From NCBI GenBank assembly GCA_016929465.1, contig JAFGIT010000236.1:1-10079 (forward strand): 10,079 nucleotides of DNA. The letters run 5' to 3'. Below, piece by piece: positions 1-7,668 of this stretch (within the stretch, counting starts at the first letter, position 1; each line of letters starts with the position of its first letter). This stretch comes from JAFGIT01 sp016929465 [NCBI: Candidatus Coatesbacteria bacterium] (GTDB lineage Bacteria; B130-G9). Both the position numbers and the translations under genes were made by a program. The notes under the pieces were generated by a model that did no database searches, had not been told where the DNA came from, and saw nothing but the letters and a program-made list of their open reading frames with translations.

Positions 1-2720
1 ATGATACGTTGCCGAAGAGCTATCCGTTCATCAATGACATCATGACCGAGAAGGCGATCTCGGGACATATCACGGAGATATTCACCCTCTACGGGCGAGC
101 GGAGACGGTGCTAGTTCTCAATAATCTCAAGACGCTCGGATTCAAATACAGCACTCTATCCGGCGCCTCGATCTCGATCGGTGATATATGCATTCCAAAG
201 GAGAAGTACGAGATCGTGGACGATGCGGACAAGAAGGTCGGCAGGGTCATTTCCGATTTCGGCCGGGGCAGGATAACCGACGGTGAGAGGCACAACAAGA
301 CGATCGACATCTGGACGACCGCCAAGAATATGGTGTCGCGGAGCGTCATATCGACCTTAGCCTCCTCCAAGGTAGAGGGCGGTGGCATAGAATTCGGCGA
401 CGCGGGTGGATTCAATCCTGTTTATATGATGATGCACTCAGGAGCAAGGGGAAGCACGGAGCAGATACTTCAGCTCGCCGGGCTTCGCGGCCTCATGAGT
501 AAAACGTCGGGTGAGATCATAGAGGCTCCTATCAACGCGAACTTCCGTGAGGGGCTGACGGTGCTCGAATACTTCATATCGACTCACGGTGGTCGTAAGG
601 GACTTGCAGACACGGCTCTCAAGACCTCCAATGCTGGCTATCTAACCAGAATCCTGGTCGATGTCGCGCAGGAGGCGATCATAACGCAGGAGGACTGCGG
701 CACGATTCGAGGCCTGACGATGACTGCCCTCTATGAGGGCATGACCGAAATAGCACCGCTCAGGGACAGAATTCTCGGCCGTGTTGCGCTCGAGGACGTT
801 ATCTCCTCGGACGGGAAGGTCATCGTCAACAGCAACGAGGAGATCAACGAGGTCAAGGCCAGGGAGATTGAGCAGGCGGGAATTCGCCAGGTCGCGATCC
901 GCTCTGTTCTCACCTGCGAGGCCCGAAATGGCGTGTGCGTGAGGTGCTACGGCCGTAATCTCGCCCGAGGCAGAATGGTCGAAATTGGAGAAGCGGTTGG
1001 GATTATCGCCGCGCAGTCAATCGGGGAGCCCGGTACTCAGCTGACGCTTCGTACCTTCCATATCGGAGGAACTGCAAGCACAACGGTTGAGGAGCATGTT
1101 ATCCAGGCCCGAGTCACGGGATTACTCAAATATGACAGCAAGCTGACCACAATCCGAAATAAGCATGGGGAGTGGGTCGTAACCTCGAGAAGGGGTGGCC
1201 CTATTTCCATCGTTGACAAGAAGGGCAAGACCATATCGAAGCACTTCGTCAACCACGGTGCGAACATCAAGGTCGAGGATGGCGGCCAGGTCAACGCCGG
1301 AGATGAGATAATCGAGTGGGATCCCTACGCTAAGGTCATTATGACGGAGCAAAAGGGCGTCGTGGAGCTCGCGGATATAATTCCGGGCGTTACCTTGAGC
1401 GAGGAATTCCACGCGGTAAGCGGTATGTCGATCCGCGCGATAATAAGCGAGGAGATCAGCGATTTAACGAAGAAGGCCACTCAGGATAAGGCGGCAGGCA
1501 AGAAGGAGGAGAAGATTCTCAATCCACGAGTCATAATTAGAGATGAGGCGGGGTACATTCTTGCGGACTATCAGCTGCCGGTGGGCGCTCATTTGATAGT
1601 TGACGATGGCGACCTGGTCGAGCCCGGTGATGCACTCGCGAAGCTGTACAAGGAGCTGAGCAAGACGAAGGACATCACGGGTGGTCTTCCGAGGGTCGTC
1701 GAGCTCTTTCAGGCGAGAAAGCCGAAGGAGAAAGCCGTCATTGCAAAGAACCGCGGTAGGGTCAAGTATGGCAAGACCACAAGACGTTTCTTCGAGGTCC
1801 TGGTTCAGTCGGACCTGGTCAAGGTGGTCGAGTCCGGCGATTCGGACCTTGCTCCGGGTTCTTACATAGAGGACGATGCCTTTGCCGTGATCTGTAGGGA
1901 TTTGACGAACCAGAAGAAGAAGCCGCCCACGTGTGAGCGTGAGGAGGAGAAATATTACATCCCACGCGGTAAGCACATTATCGTTCTCGATGGTGACGTG
2001 GTCGAGGCCGGGGAGCCGCTGATGGAAGGCTCGCCTGACCCACAGGACATTCTGGAGGCATTGGGTGAAGAAGAGCTCCAGAGGTTCCTCGTCAACGAGA
2101 TCCAGGAGGTTTATCGCCTTCAGGGAATCAACATCAATGACAAGCATATAGCTTTGATTATACGTCAGATGCTGCGTCGGTCTGTCGTGATCGATCCGGG
2201 CGATACGAGATTCTTGCCCGAGCAGCACGTTGACAACTTCGCGAAGCTCGAAGAAAACCGCCGCATCCAGAGATACATGAGGATAATCAGGGTCGGTGAC
2301 AGCCGATTCAAATATCATCAGCTTGTCACTACAGAGGATCTCGAGGCGGAGAATAGGGTCCTCGAGGGCCGTAACGCCCGACCAGCGGTTGGGCATCCAG
2401 CTCAGCCCGCAAAGAGCAAGCCTCTGCTTCTGGGTATAACGAAGTCCTCCCTCAGCACTGATAGTTTCATCTCCGCGGCATCCTTCCAGGATACCACGCG
2501 AGTGCTTGCGGGCGCAGGAGTAGCCGGCGCTGTTGACTACTTGCGCGGCCCGAAGGAGAACGTGATTGTAGGCCGGTTGATCCCGGCGGGGACGGGAGCG
2601 ACGGAGCATGCGGTCGAGCCGAAACTGAACATCGACATGTCCGAGCTGCTCGAGGCTGAGGAAGGAGACAGCGCGACCGCGGAGGCTAGTGAATTTTCTT
2701 TGGGTGATATCGAGAGTTAA
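1..2720 (+). CDS. rpoC: DNA-directed RNA polymerase beta' subunit (3' part)
   Basis: C-terminal two-thirds of RpoC, the subunit carrying the bridge helix, trigger loop and jaw of RNA polymerase. The frame is already open at base 3, so the start and the NADFDGD metal site lie upstream. Numbering residues from the TTG at base 9: the bridge-helix region includes [17 protein letters not shown]. The second zinc site is Cys230, Cys303, Cys310 and Cys313, with spacing almost as in E. coli. The trigger-loop core [16 protein letters not shown] is at 339-354. An SI3-type insertion of about 190 residues follows (about 358-552), then DITGGLPRV at 555-563. The jaw region has about 40 extra residues at 600-648 compared with E. 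coli. The C-terminal core includes [16 protein letters not shown] and [14 protein letters not shown], then an acidic tail of about 40 residues. The stop is 24 bases before rpsL, suggesting co-transcription. Identification is certain; domain borders are approximate. Confidence 0.98.
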   Translation, partial: DTLPKSYPFINDIMTEKAISGHITEIFTLYGRAETVLVLNNLKTLGFKYSTLSGASISIGDICIPKEKYEIVDDADKKVGRVISDFGRGRITDGERHNKTIDIWTTAKNMVSRSVISTLASSKVEGGGIEFGDAGGFNPVYMMMHSGARGSTEQILQLAGLRGLMSKTSGEIIEAPINANFREGLTVLEYFISTHGGRKGLADTALKTSNAGYLTRILVDVAQEAIITQEDCGTIRGLTMTALYEGMTEIAPLRDRILGRVALEDVISSDGKVIVNSNEEINEVKAREIEQAGIRQVAIRSVLTCEARNGVCVRCYGRNLARGRMVEIGEAVGIIAAQSIGEPGTQLTLRTFHIGGTASTTVEEHVIQARVTGLLKYDSKLTTIRNKHGEWVVTSRRGGPISIVDKKGKTISKHFVNHGANIKVEDGGQVNAGDEIIEWDPYAKVIMTEQKGVVELADIIPGVTLSEEFHAVSGMSIRAIISEEISDLTKKATQDKAAGKKEEKILNPRVIIRDEAGYILADYQLPVGAHLIVDDGDLVEPGDALAKLYKELSKTKDITGGLPRVVELFQARKPKEKAVIAKNRGRVKYGKTTRRFFEVLVQSDLVKVVESGDSDLAPGSYIEDDAFAVICRDLTNQKKKPPTCEREEEKYYIPRGKHIIVLDGDVVEAGEPLMEGSPDPQDILEALGEEELQRFLVNEIQEVYRLQGININDKHIALIIRQMLRRSVVIDPGDTRFLPEQHVDNFAKLEENRRIQRYMRIIRVGDSRFKYHQLVTTEDLEAENRVLEGRNARPAVGHPAQPAKSKPLLLGITKSSLSTDSFISAASFQDTTRVLAGAGVAGAVDYLRGPKENVIVGRLIPAGTGATEHAVEPKLNIDMSELLEAEEGDSATAEASEFSLGDIES

Positions 2721-2733
2721 TAAGTCCGCATAC

Positions 2734-2739
2734 GGAGGG
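2734..2739 (+). promoter_or_regulatory. Strong ribosome binding site for rpsL
   Basis: The sequence GGAGGG lies 5 bases before a TTG codon at 2745. It decides the rpsL start, because the TTG is the only plausible initiation codon giving the canonical S12 N-terminus (MPTINQLVR). Confidence 0.85.
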
Positions 2740-2744
2740 TCATT

Positions 2745-3125
2745 TTGCCGACAATTAATCAGCTTGTAAGACATGGTAGAAAGCGAATCAAAAAGAAGAG
2801 CGATAGCCCGGCATTGGGCGGGGCTGCTCAAAAGCGAGGCGTTTGCCTTCGCGTTACGGTCGCTACTCCCAAGAAGCCGAACTCTGCGCTAAGAAAGGTC
2901 TGCAGGGTCCGTCTAACCAACGGCATGGAGACCAACGCATATATTCCAGGTGTTGGCCACAATTTGCAGGAGCACTCGGTTGTCCTCATAAGAGGCGGTC
3001 GTGTAAAGGATCTGCCTGGCGTGCGCTATCACGTAATCAGAGGCACGCTTGATTCAGCAGGCGTTGAAAATAGAAAGAGAAGTAGAAGTAAATACGGGGC
3101 AAGGCGTCCCAAGAGCCCGAAATAG
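2745..3125 (+). CDS. rpsL: 30S ribosomal protein S12 (uS12)
   Basis: S12 sits at the decoding centre of the 30S subunit and helps control tRNA selection accuracy. The 126-residue product matches the family length (124 in E. coli) and aligns without gaps through the conserved core. [11 protein letters not shown] is at 41-51, with Lys43 and Lys44 in place. [12 protein letters not shown] is at 85-96, with Lys88 and with Asp89, the residue methylthiolated by RimO in many bacteria. Lys43 and Lys88 are the classic streptomycin-resistance positions and both are wild type, so no ribosomal streptomycin resistance is predicted from this protein. The tail is very basic. The start is TTG, supported by a strong upstream ribosome binding site. 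It is the first gene of the str cluster, directly after rpoC; no L7Ae-like gene lies between them as in Bacillus. Confidence 0.98.
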   Translation: MPTINQLVRHGRKRIKKKSDSPALGGAAQKRGVCLRVTVATPKKPNSALRKVCRVRLTNGMETNAYIPGVGHNLQEHSVVLIRGGRVKDLPGVRYHVIRGTLDSAGVENRKRSRSKYGARRPKSPK

Positions 3126-3127
3126 TC

Positions 3128-3147
3128 AGGGGAATTTTGAAACCCCT
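3128..3147 (+). other. Weak hairpin between rpsL and rpsG
   Basis: AGGGG (3128-3132) can pair with CCCCT (3143-3147) across a 10-base loop, followed by the interrupted T-rich stretch TTCGGTTTATT. The short stem and large loop make full termination unlikely. In E. coli the rpsL-rpsG gap holds the S7 translational repressor site, so a regulatory role is possible, but this is inference from position only. Confidence 0.3.
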
Positions 3148-3185
3148 TTCGGTTTATTATGTTGTAGTCTGAGAGAAAGATCAGA

Positions 3186-3659
3186 ATGCCAAGACGAAGA
3201 AAAATATTGCGGCAGGTTCTTGCCAAGGACCCAATCTACCATGATGTCTTTGTGACCAAGCTCGTTCACTCTGTCATGCAGGGTGGAAAGAAGAGCCTCG
3301 CCGAGCGGATCATTTATGACGCTTTGGAGACAGTAAAGAAACGCTCGGAGAGCGGAGACCCGATGGAGGTTCTCCGAATGGCCATGGAGAATACGAAGCC
3401 AGTCCTCGAGGTTAAGTCAAGGAGAGTTGGCGGTGCGACCTATCAGGTGCCTGTAGAGGTTAGGCCCCATCGCCAGACAGCACTTTGTGTTAGGTGGTTG
3501 ATTGGCTTCGCAAAGAAGCGAGATGGCAAGTCGATGCAGGACAAACTGGCAGCGGAGATACTGGACGCGAGCCAGAATAGGGGAGGCGCTGTTAAGCGCC
3601 GGGAAGACATGCAGAAGATGGCGGAGGCCAATAAGGCATTCGTCCATTACAGGTGGTAG
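3186..3659 (+). CDS. rpsG: 30S ribosomal protein S7 (uS7)
   Basis: S7 is a primary 16S rRNA-binding protein that nucleates assembly of the 30S head and contacts E-site tRNA and mRNA. The 157-residue product has the family length and the standard bacterial layout: N-terminal MPRRRKILR, VMQGGKKSLAERIIYDAL in the first helices, the beta-hairpin segment VGGATYQVPVEVRP with the following RWLIGFAKKR, and the C-terminal ANKAFVHYRW. The ATG at 3186 gives the canonical N-terminus, but only purine-rich GAGAGAAAGA precedes it, without a good Shine-Dalgarno core. It lies 60 bases after rpsL and 138 bases before fusA. In E. coli S7 represses its own operon, and the hairpins on either side of this gene are places where such control could act; that is not shown by the sequence. 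Confidence 0.98.
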   Translation: MPRRRKILRQVLAKDPIYHDVFVTKLVHSVMQGGKKSLAERIIYDALETVKKRSESGDPMEVLRMAMENTKPVLEVKSRRVGGATYQVPVEVRPHRQTALCVRWLIGFAKKRDGKSMQDKLAAEILDASQNRGGAVKRREDMQKMAEANKAFVHYRW

Positions 3660-3721
3660 GCGCGTAGCGGCGTCTCATCTGTAGTATCAGTCTGACAATC
3701 CTCGATACGCGAGTAACAGGT

Positions 3722-3761
3722 TCAACGGGTAAGTGTCATTCTTGCCCGTTGGCGTTTTATT
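3722..3761 (+). terminator. Terminator-like hairpin between rpsG and fusA
   Basis: The arm 3722-3733 (TCAACGGGTAAG) pairs with 3741-3752 (CTTGCCCGTTGG) over 12 base pairs, two of them G-U, with a 7-base loop TGTCATT. It is followed by CGTTTTATT. This fits an intrinsic terminator or attenuator reading in the + direction. The T run is short and broken by an A, and no convincing promoter for fusA is seen downstream of it. Partial termination that lowers fusA relative to rpsL and rpsG is the simplest reading. An S7 or other protein-binding site is an alternative. Confidence 0.65.
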
Positions 3762-3797
3762 AATAACTGATGGTTTTTGAGCTAATAACATAAGAAT

Positions 3798-5873
3798 ATG
3801 GCGAGAAAACATCCTCTTCATAAGACTCGGAATATAGGTCTGATGGCCCATATAGACGCCGGAAAGACGACCACGACCGAGAGGATTCTCTACTATACAG
3901 GGACCTCTCATCGCATGGGCGAGGTCGATTCCGGCAACACAGTTATGGACTGGATGGAACTCGAGCAGGAGCGCGGAATTACAATCACCTCCGCTGCCAC
4001 AACATGTTTCTGGCGAGATTTTCGGATCAATGTAATCGACACGCCGGGGCACGTGGATTTCACGGCAGAGGTTGAAAGAAGCCTCAGAGTCCTGGACGGC
4101 GTAATTGTAATCATCTGCGCCGTCGGAAGGGTGCAGCCACAGTCCGAGACAGTCTGGCGACAGGCTGACAAATATGGCGTGCCGCGACTCGTCTTCGTAA
4201 ATAAAATGGACCGGATGGGCGCCGACTATGACGCGGCAGTTGCCGGGATCGAGCGTACTTTTAGATGTGTTGCTGCTCCCGTCACAATACCTATCGGTGC
4301 TGAAGCAGAATTCTCCGGAATCATAGATCTCGTCGAGGAGGAGGCTCTCTTCTTCGATGACCTGACATTCGGAGCGGCGGTGAGAAGAGCCCCGATCCCG
4401 GAAGAGCTCCTTCCGAGTGTGGCCAAATACAGAGAGAGACTGATCGAAGCTCTGAGTGAGGTCGATGAGACCATTCTCGACAGTTTCTCAAACTCAGCGC
4501 CCACATTGAAGAACGAGATAAGACTTCTGCTCAGGCGCGGGACAGTCGAGAATAAGATCGTTCCGGTTTTGTGCGGCTCGGCGTTCAAGAACAAGGGCGT
4601 TCAGCTGCTGCTCGATTCGATCTGCGATTATCTTCCTTCCCCGATAGACGTGCCTCCTGCAAAGGGTCTCGATCCGGTTACCGGAGTCCCCATGGAGCGC
4701 CTACCGAAGGATGCGGAGCCGTTCTGTGGCTTCATATTCAAGATAATCGCTGATCCGAGAGTGGGCACTCTTGCTTTCTGCAGGGTCTATTCAGGGAAGC
4801 TCTCGGCGGGGTCCTATGTGCTCAATGCGGGGAAGGAGTGCCGGGAGCGAGTGTCGAGACTGCTCAAGATTCACGCGAACAAGTACGAAGACGTCGCAAA
4901 CGTATATGCCGGAGACATCACCGCGATAGTCGGGGCGAAGAAAGTCGCTACCGGGGACACGATTTGCGATGAGACAGCACCGATTCTCTTGGAGCAGATT
5001 ACATTCCCTGAGCCGGTCGTATCGGTCAGCGTAGAGCCCAAGACGATACGGGACAAGGAGAAGCTAAGCAGCTCCTTGAGGACGCTGGCGCTCGAAGACC
5101 CGACTTTCAAGATTGCGTATAACTCCGAGACCGGCGAGACGATTATCTCTGGAATGGGTGAGTTACATATAGAGATTGTGCTTGATCGGTTGGTACGGGA
5201 ATATAATATAGATGCTAATATAGGCCGGCCCAGAGTGAGCTATCGGGAGACGGTAACGAAGAAGGTCAGGGCTGAGGGCAAGATTCAACGGCAGACGGGC
5301 GGCCGAGGGCAATTTGCGCACATTTGGCTCGAGGTTGAGCCCGGCGAGCCGGGCTCGGGCGTACGATTCGAAGATAAAACAGTTGGGGGTGTAATCCCTA
5401 GGCAATTCGTCCCAGCAGTAGAGCGGGGCGTACTGAGTGCAACTCAGGAAGGTGTGCTGGCGGGTTATCCCTTGATTGACATAAATGTTGCGCTTGTGGA
5501 TGGGGCATTCCACAGTGTGGATTCATCCGAGATAGCATTCACTCAAGCGGGGAAGCAGGGATTGCAGAATGCCGTGAATGCGGCTGATCCAGTCCTTCTT
5601 GAGCCGATTTTCGATCTCGAGATAACCTTGCCGCCGGATTCCGTCGGCGAGGTCACGGGGAATCTCCAGGGCAGGCGAGGCAAGGTTTGGAGTATATCAT
5701 CAGTAAACGGTGTAGAGACTGTCAAGGCAGAAGTCCCATTGGCCAATATGTTCGGCTATGCGACGGCTTTGAGGTCTTTCACAAAGGGGCGTGGCAACTA
5801 CACGATGCAGTTCGACCGCTATCAAATGGTGCCGCGTTCAGTGCAGGAGGAGATTCTGAAGAGCTGCCGATAA
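3798..5873 (+). CDS. fusA: Translation elongation factor G
   Basis: EF-G is the cytosolic GTPase that drives tRNA-mRNA translocation and, with RRF, recycles ribosomes. The 691 residues (704 in E. coli) cover all five domains. GTPase motifs are G1 AHIDAGKT at 17-24, the switch I region QERGITITSAATT, G3 DTPGH at 81-85 and G4 NKMD at 135-138. The middle holds the domain II and III segments, including SGMGELHIEI. The domain IV segment AFHSVDSSE carries His572, which lies in the tip region entering the A site. Domain V includes GNLQGRRGKV and MFGYATALRSFTKGRGNYTM. The motif set is that of a full translocating EF-G, not a tetracycline-resistance or RF3-type relative. The ATG at 3798 gives the usual N-terminus MARKHP, yet no Shine-Dalgarno core precedes it. 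A strong hairpin lies upstream. tuf, a frequent downstream neighbour, is missing. Confidence 0.97.
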   Translation: MARKHPLHKTRNIGLMAHIDAGKTTTTERILYYTGTSHRMGEVDSGNTVMDWMELEQERGITITSAATTCFWRDFRINVIDTPGHVDFTAEVERSLRVLDGVIVIICAVGRVQPQSETVWRQADKYGVPRLVFVNKMDRMGADYDAAVAGIERTFRCVAAPVTIPIGAEAEFSGIIDLVEEEALFFDDLTFGAAVRRAPIPEELLPSVAKYRERLIEALSEVDETILDSFSNSAPTLKNEIRLLLRRGTVENKIVPVLCGSAFKNKGVQLLLDSICDYLPSPIDVPPAKGLDPVTGVPMERLPKDAEPFCGFIFKIIADPRVGTLAFCRVYSGKLSAGSYVLNAGKECRERVSRLLKIHANKYEDVANVYAGDITAIVGAKKVATGDTICDETAPILLEQITFPEPVVSVSVEPKTIRDKEKLSSSLRTLALEDPTFKIAYNSETGETIISGMGELHIEIVLDRLVREYNIDANIGRPRVSYRETVTKKVRAEGKIQRQTGGRGQFAHIWLEVEPGEPGSGVRFEDKTVGGVIPRQFVPAVERGVLSATQEGVLAGYPLIDINVALVDGAFHSVDSSEIAFTQAGKQGLQNAVNAADPVLLEPIFDLEITLPPDSVGEVTGNLQGRRGKVWSISSVNGVETVKAEVPLANMFGYATALRSFTKGRGNYTMQFDRYQMVPRSVQEEILKSCR

Positions 5874-5918
5874 AAATGGTAAATTGAGAATTGCCGGGAC
5901 ATTTCTTGGATTTAAGTG

Positions 5919-5946
5919 TTGACAGAGTGATTCTGGGAAATATACT
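5919..5946 (+). promoter_or_regulatory. Sigma-70-type promoter for the S10 operon
   Basis: A perfect -35 box TTGACA (5919-5924) and a near-perfect -10 box TATACT (5941-5946) are separated by 16 bases, in the gap between fusA and rpsJ. Transcription would begin near 5952, giving an rpsJ leader of about 60 bases. The bases after the -10 box (TGGCGG) are GC-rich, the kind of discriminator linked to stringent control of ribosomal promoters in Proteobacteria. That regulatory reading is inference. Confidence 0.85.
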
Positions 5947-6014
5947 TGGCGGTTCCGCTTCTTGGGTCGGAGTCTCTCCTTCGCAGGTGTCTCAATCAGG
6001 AAATTGAAAGCGTT
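5947..6014 (+). other. Presumed 5' leader of the S10 operon
   Basis: These bases run from just after the -10 box to the rpsJ start. A small stem, GGAG (5969-5972) with CTCC (5976-5979), has a 3-base loop. CGCTT at 5956-5960 is complementary to AAGCG at 6008-6012, just before the start codon. Both are short. In E. coli a longer leader here binds L4 for feedback control; this one looks too short for the same structure, and no regulator can be assigned. Confidence 0.35.
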
Positions 6015-6329
6015 ATGGAAACAGAGAAGATAAGGGTTAAGCTTCGCGGATTTGATCAGCGGCTCCTTGATGAAACGAGCCGTAAGATCACCGACAGCGT
6101 CAGGCGAGCGGGTGGGCGCGTAATGGGGCCTATCCCTCTGCCAACTGAACGGAACAGGTTTACAGTTCTGCGCTCGCCTCACGTTGACAAGAAGTCACGC
6201 GAGCAGTTCGAGATACGAACACACAAAAGGTTGATAGAGATAGTTGAACCCTCCCAGCGCACTGTGAAGACGATCATGGATCTCAACCTTCACCTGCCTG
6301 CTGGTGTCGAAATCGAGGTTAAACTCTGA
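6015..6329 (+). CDS. rpsJ: 30S ribosomal protein S10 (uS10, NusE)
   Basis: S10 is a 30S head protein that, as NusE, also pairs with NusB in transcription antitermination and links NusG to the ribosome. The 104-residue product matches the family (103 in E. coli). It starts [19 protein letters not shown] and contains [37 protein letters not shown] and [14 protein letters not shown] in the expected order. The ATG at 6015 was chosen because it gives the usual N-terminus. The reading frame is open back to a TTG at 5946, but that codon overlaps the -10 box of the promoter and would add 23 unrelated residues. The Shine-Dalgarno site is weak: AGGA is 13 bases away and GAAAG is 4 bases away. The stop overlaps the rplC start by one base (TGATG), which favours translational coupling. 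Confidence 0.97.
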   Translation: METEKIRVKLRGFDQRLLDETSRKITDSVRRAGGRVMGPIPLPTERNRFTVLRSPHVDKKSREQFEIRTHKRLIEIVEPSQRTVKTIMDLNLHLPAGVEIEVKL

Positions 6330-6994
6330 TGGGTTCTCGAACAGCGGGCGTAATCGCCCAGAATATTGGGATGACTCAGATTTTTCTCGAGAGCGGAGAG
6401 GTTATTCCCGTCTCAGTGCTTCAGGTGGGCGACTGCCGAGTGGTCCAGGTAAAGAGCAAGGATGGCCCGGATGGCTACAATGCGGTTCAGATAGGGTTGG
6501 ATTCAAGAAAGAAATTCAAGAAGACCACGAAGCCGTTGAGAGGTCATCTGAGGCGGTCTGGTGTTGACGCGGTCGATTTCCTGCGAGAGTTTCGCGTTGA
6601 TGATGTTGCTGCATACGATGTTGGCCAGAAACTGGATGTAGGCCTATTCGAGGCCGGCGACTCGGTGAGGATCACCGGAACCAGCAAAGGTAGAGGATTC
6701 GCCGGTGTGGTCAGGCGTCATGGATTTAGTGGCGGCCCCAAGACACACGGTTCGCACTTCGGGCGAATACCGGGATCAATGGGTGCATCTGCAACTCCAT
6801 CGAGGGTTTTCAAGGGTAGGAAGCTCCCGGGACGAAAGGGCGGCGAGCAAGTGACGCTGAGCCGTGCAAAGATTGTGAAGGTTGTCAAAGAGAGAAATAC
6901 GATCTTGGTGAAGGGCGCGGTGCCTGGTGGTGTCGGCGGCCGGTACCTGCTGGTGTCAAGAGTTGGCGATGCCGAAAGAGGCAAGGATCAATAG
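6329..6994 (+). CDS. rplC: 50S ribosomal protein L3 (uL3)
   Basis: L3 is an early-assembly 50S protein whose long loop reaches towards the peptidyl-transferase centre. The 221 residues (209 in E. coli) contain the N-terminal GMTQIF, the central GTSKGRGFAGVVRRHGFSGG, the loop GSHFGRIPGSMGASATPSRV and FKGRKLPGRKGGEQVTLS, and the C-terminal VKGAVPGGVGGRYLLV. The loop has Ala-Ser-Ala where E. coli has Asn-Gln-Asn, so the glutamine methylated by PrmB is absent; many bacteria share this. Translation starts at the ATG overlapping the rpsJ stop, with GAGG 10 bases upstream inside rpsJ. Together with L4, L23 and L2 from the next genes it builds the core of the large subunit. Confidence 0.97.
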   Translation: MGSRTAGVIAQNIGMTQIFLESGEVIPVSVLQVGDCRVVQVKSKDGPDGYNAVQIGLDSRKKFKKTTKPLRGHLRRSGVDAVDFLREFRVDDVAAYDVGQKLDVGLFEAGDSVRITGTSKGRGFAGVVRRHGFSGGPKTHGSHFGRIPGSMGASATPSRVFKGRKLPGRKGGEQVTLSRAKIVKVVKERNTILVKGAVPGGVGGRYLLVSRVGDAERGKDQ

Positions 6995-7005
6995 GTATAG
7001 CTGAA

Positions 7006-7668
7006 ATGGAAGCAAAAATAATCGACGCACAGGGCAACAAGGTTGAGATGATCGATCTGAACCCTGAGCATTTTGGTATCGAGGCCAATCCGCACGTGCT
7101 GCATGAGGTCGTCAATTCTCAGATCAGCAACTCCATCAAGAAGACCGCAAGCAGCCTGACGAGAGCAGAAGTGCAGGGCAGTGGCCGTAAGCCGTTCAGG
7201 CAAAAGGGCACTGGCCGCGCCAGGGCCGGGACGAGACGGTCTCCGGTTTGGTCAGGCGGCGGTGTTGTGTTTGGTCCGAAGTTCAGAGTTGTCGAGAGCA
7301 AACCTCCTAAGAGCGCTCGAAGACTCGCCTTTAGAATGGCCTGGTCCGATCGGTTTTCATCCGATGCGGTGGTTATTGTCAAGGATTTCGGGCTCGACGC
7401 CATAGGAACAAAGGGGCTTCTTTCGAGGCTCGCGGATTTGGGCGGAACAGGTCGAATTCTGATCTGCATGCACGAGAAGGACGAAATTATCGAGAAGTCA
7501 GCACGCAACCTGAAGCTTCATTCAAAGAAGCGCTACGCTGGCGAGATTAGGTCGGTCATGGTGAAATTAATCGATGGAATAACGGTTCGCGATGTGCTCA
7601 TGGCGGACAGGTTGTTCCTCACAGAGGAGTCGCTGAAGCAGCTTCAAGCGAGGATGGAAGTTGTCTAG
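7006..7668 (+). CDS. rplD: 50S ribosomal protein L4 (uL4)
   Basis: L4 binds 23S rRNA early in 50S assembly, and its extended loop lines the narrow part of the exit tunnel. The 220-residue product (201 in E. coli) carries the diagnostic loop GRKPFRQKGTGRARAGTRRSPVW at about residues 60-82, then GGGVVFGPK, and a C-terminal Rossmann-like part with VIVKDFGLD and the closing VRDVLMADRLFLT. The tunnel-loop residues that mutate in macrolide resistance (KGTGRARAG) look wild type. The ATG at 7006 lies 11 bases after rplC, with AGGT 9 bases upstream. In E. coli L4 is the feedback regulator of the S10 operon through its leader; the corresponding leader here is short, so that role is not evident. The 3' end overlaps rplW by 8 bases. 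Confidence 0.97.
   Translation: MEAKIIDAQGNKVEMIDLNPEHFGIEANPHVLHEVVNSQISNSIKKTASSLTRAEVQGSGRKPFRQKGTGRARAGTRRSPVWSGGGVVFGPKFRVVESKPPKSARRLAFRMAWSDRFSSDAVVIVKDFGLDAIGTKGLLSRLADLGGTGRILICMHEKDEIIEKSARNLKLHSKKRYAGEIRSVMVKLIDGITVRDVLMADRLFLTEESLKQLQARMEVV
7650..7654 (+). promoter_or_regulatory. Ribosome binding site for rplW inside rplD
   Basis: GAGGA within the last codons of rplD lies 6 bases before the TTG at 7661. It supports the TTG as the rplW start and an 8-base gene overlap. Confidence 0.7.

Noticed and set aside
1080-1664. Long insertion after the RpoC trigger-loop core as a novel domain
   Set aside because: It aligns in content and order with the known SI3 insertion of Gram-negative RpoC (for example ITSR/VTSR and GGxxVNAGD-like segments), so it is an expected feature.
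1464-2831. 455-codon open frame on the minus strand opposite rpoC and the start of rpsL
   Set aside because: It lies entirely opposite strongly conserved RpoC and S12 coding sequence, resembles no known family and has no visible promoter or ribosome binding site. Long antisense frames are common opposite GC-rich genes with biased codons.
3692-3797. Possible promoter for fusA in the rpsG-fusA gap
   Set aside because: CTGACA at 3692 has only a poor -10 match (TAACAG) at 16 bases and would lie upstream of the hairpin. The AT-rich bases after the hairpin have no pair of boxes with acceptable spacing.
3687-4052. 121-codon minus-strand frame over the rpsG-fusA gap and the start of fusA
   Set aside because: It runs opposite the conserved EF-G GTPase domain, has no recognisable family features and crosses the hairpin region. 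Treated as chance.
5182-5207. Promoter-like TTGATC and TATAAT inside fusA
   Set aside because: The spacing is only 14 bases, and the AT-rich stretch encodes the conserved EF-G segment REYNIDANIGRP. It is best explained by coding constraint.
5894-5909. Possible small hairpin after fusA (CCGGGA with TCTTGG)
   Set aside because: Only six pairs, two of them G-U, with no T run after it. Too weak to call a terminator for fusA.
5946-6014. 23-residue upstream extension of S10 from a TTG at 5946
   Set aside because: The TTG overlaps the -10 box of a near-consensus promoter, and the extension has no similarity to S10 N-termini. The ATG at 6015 gives the normal protein.
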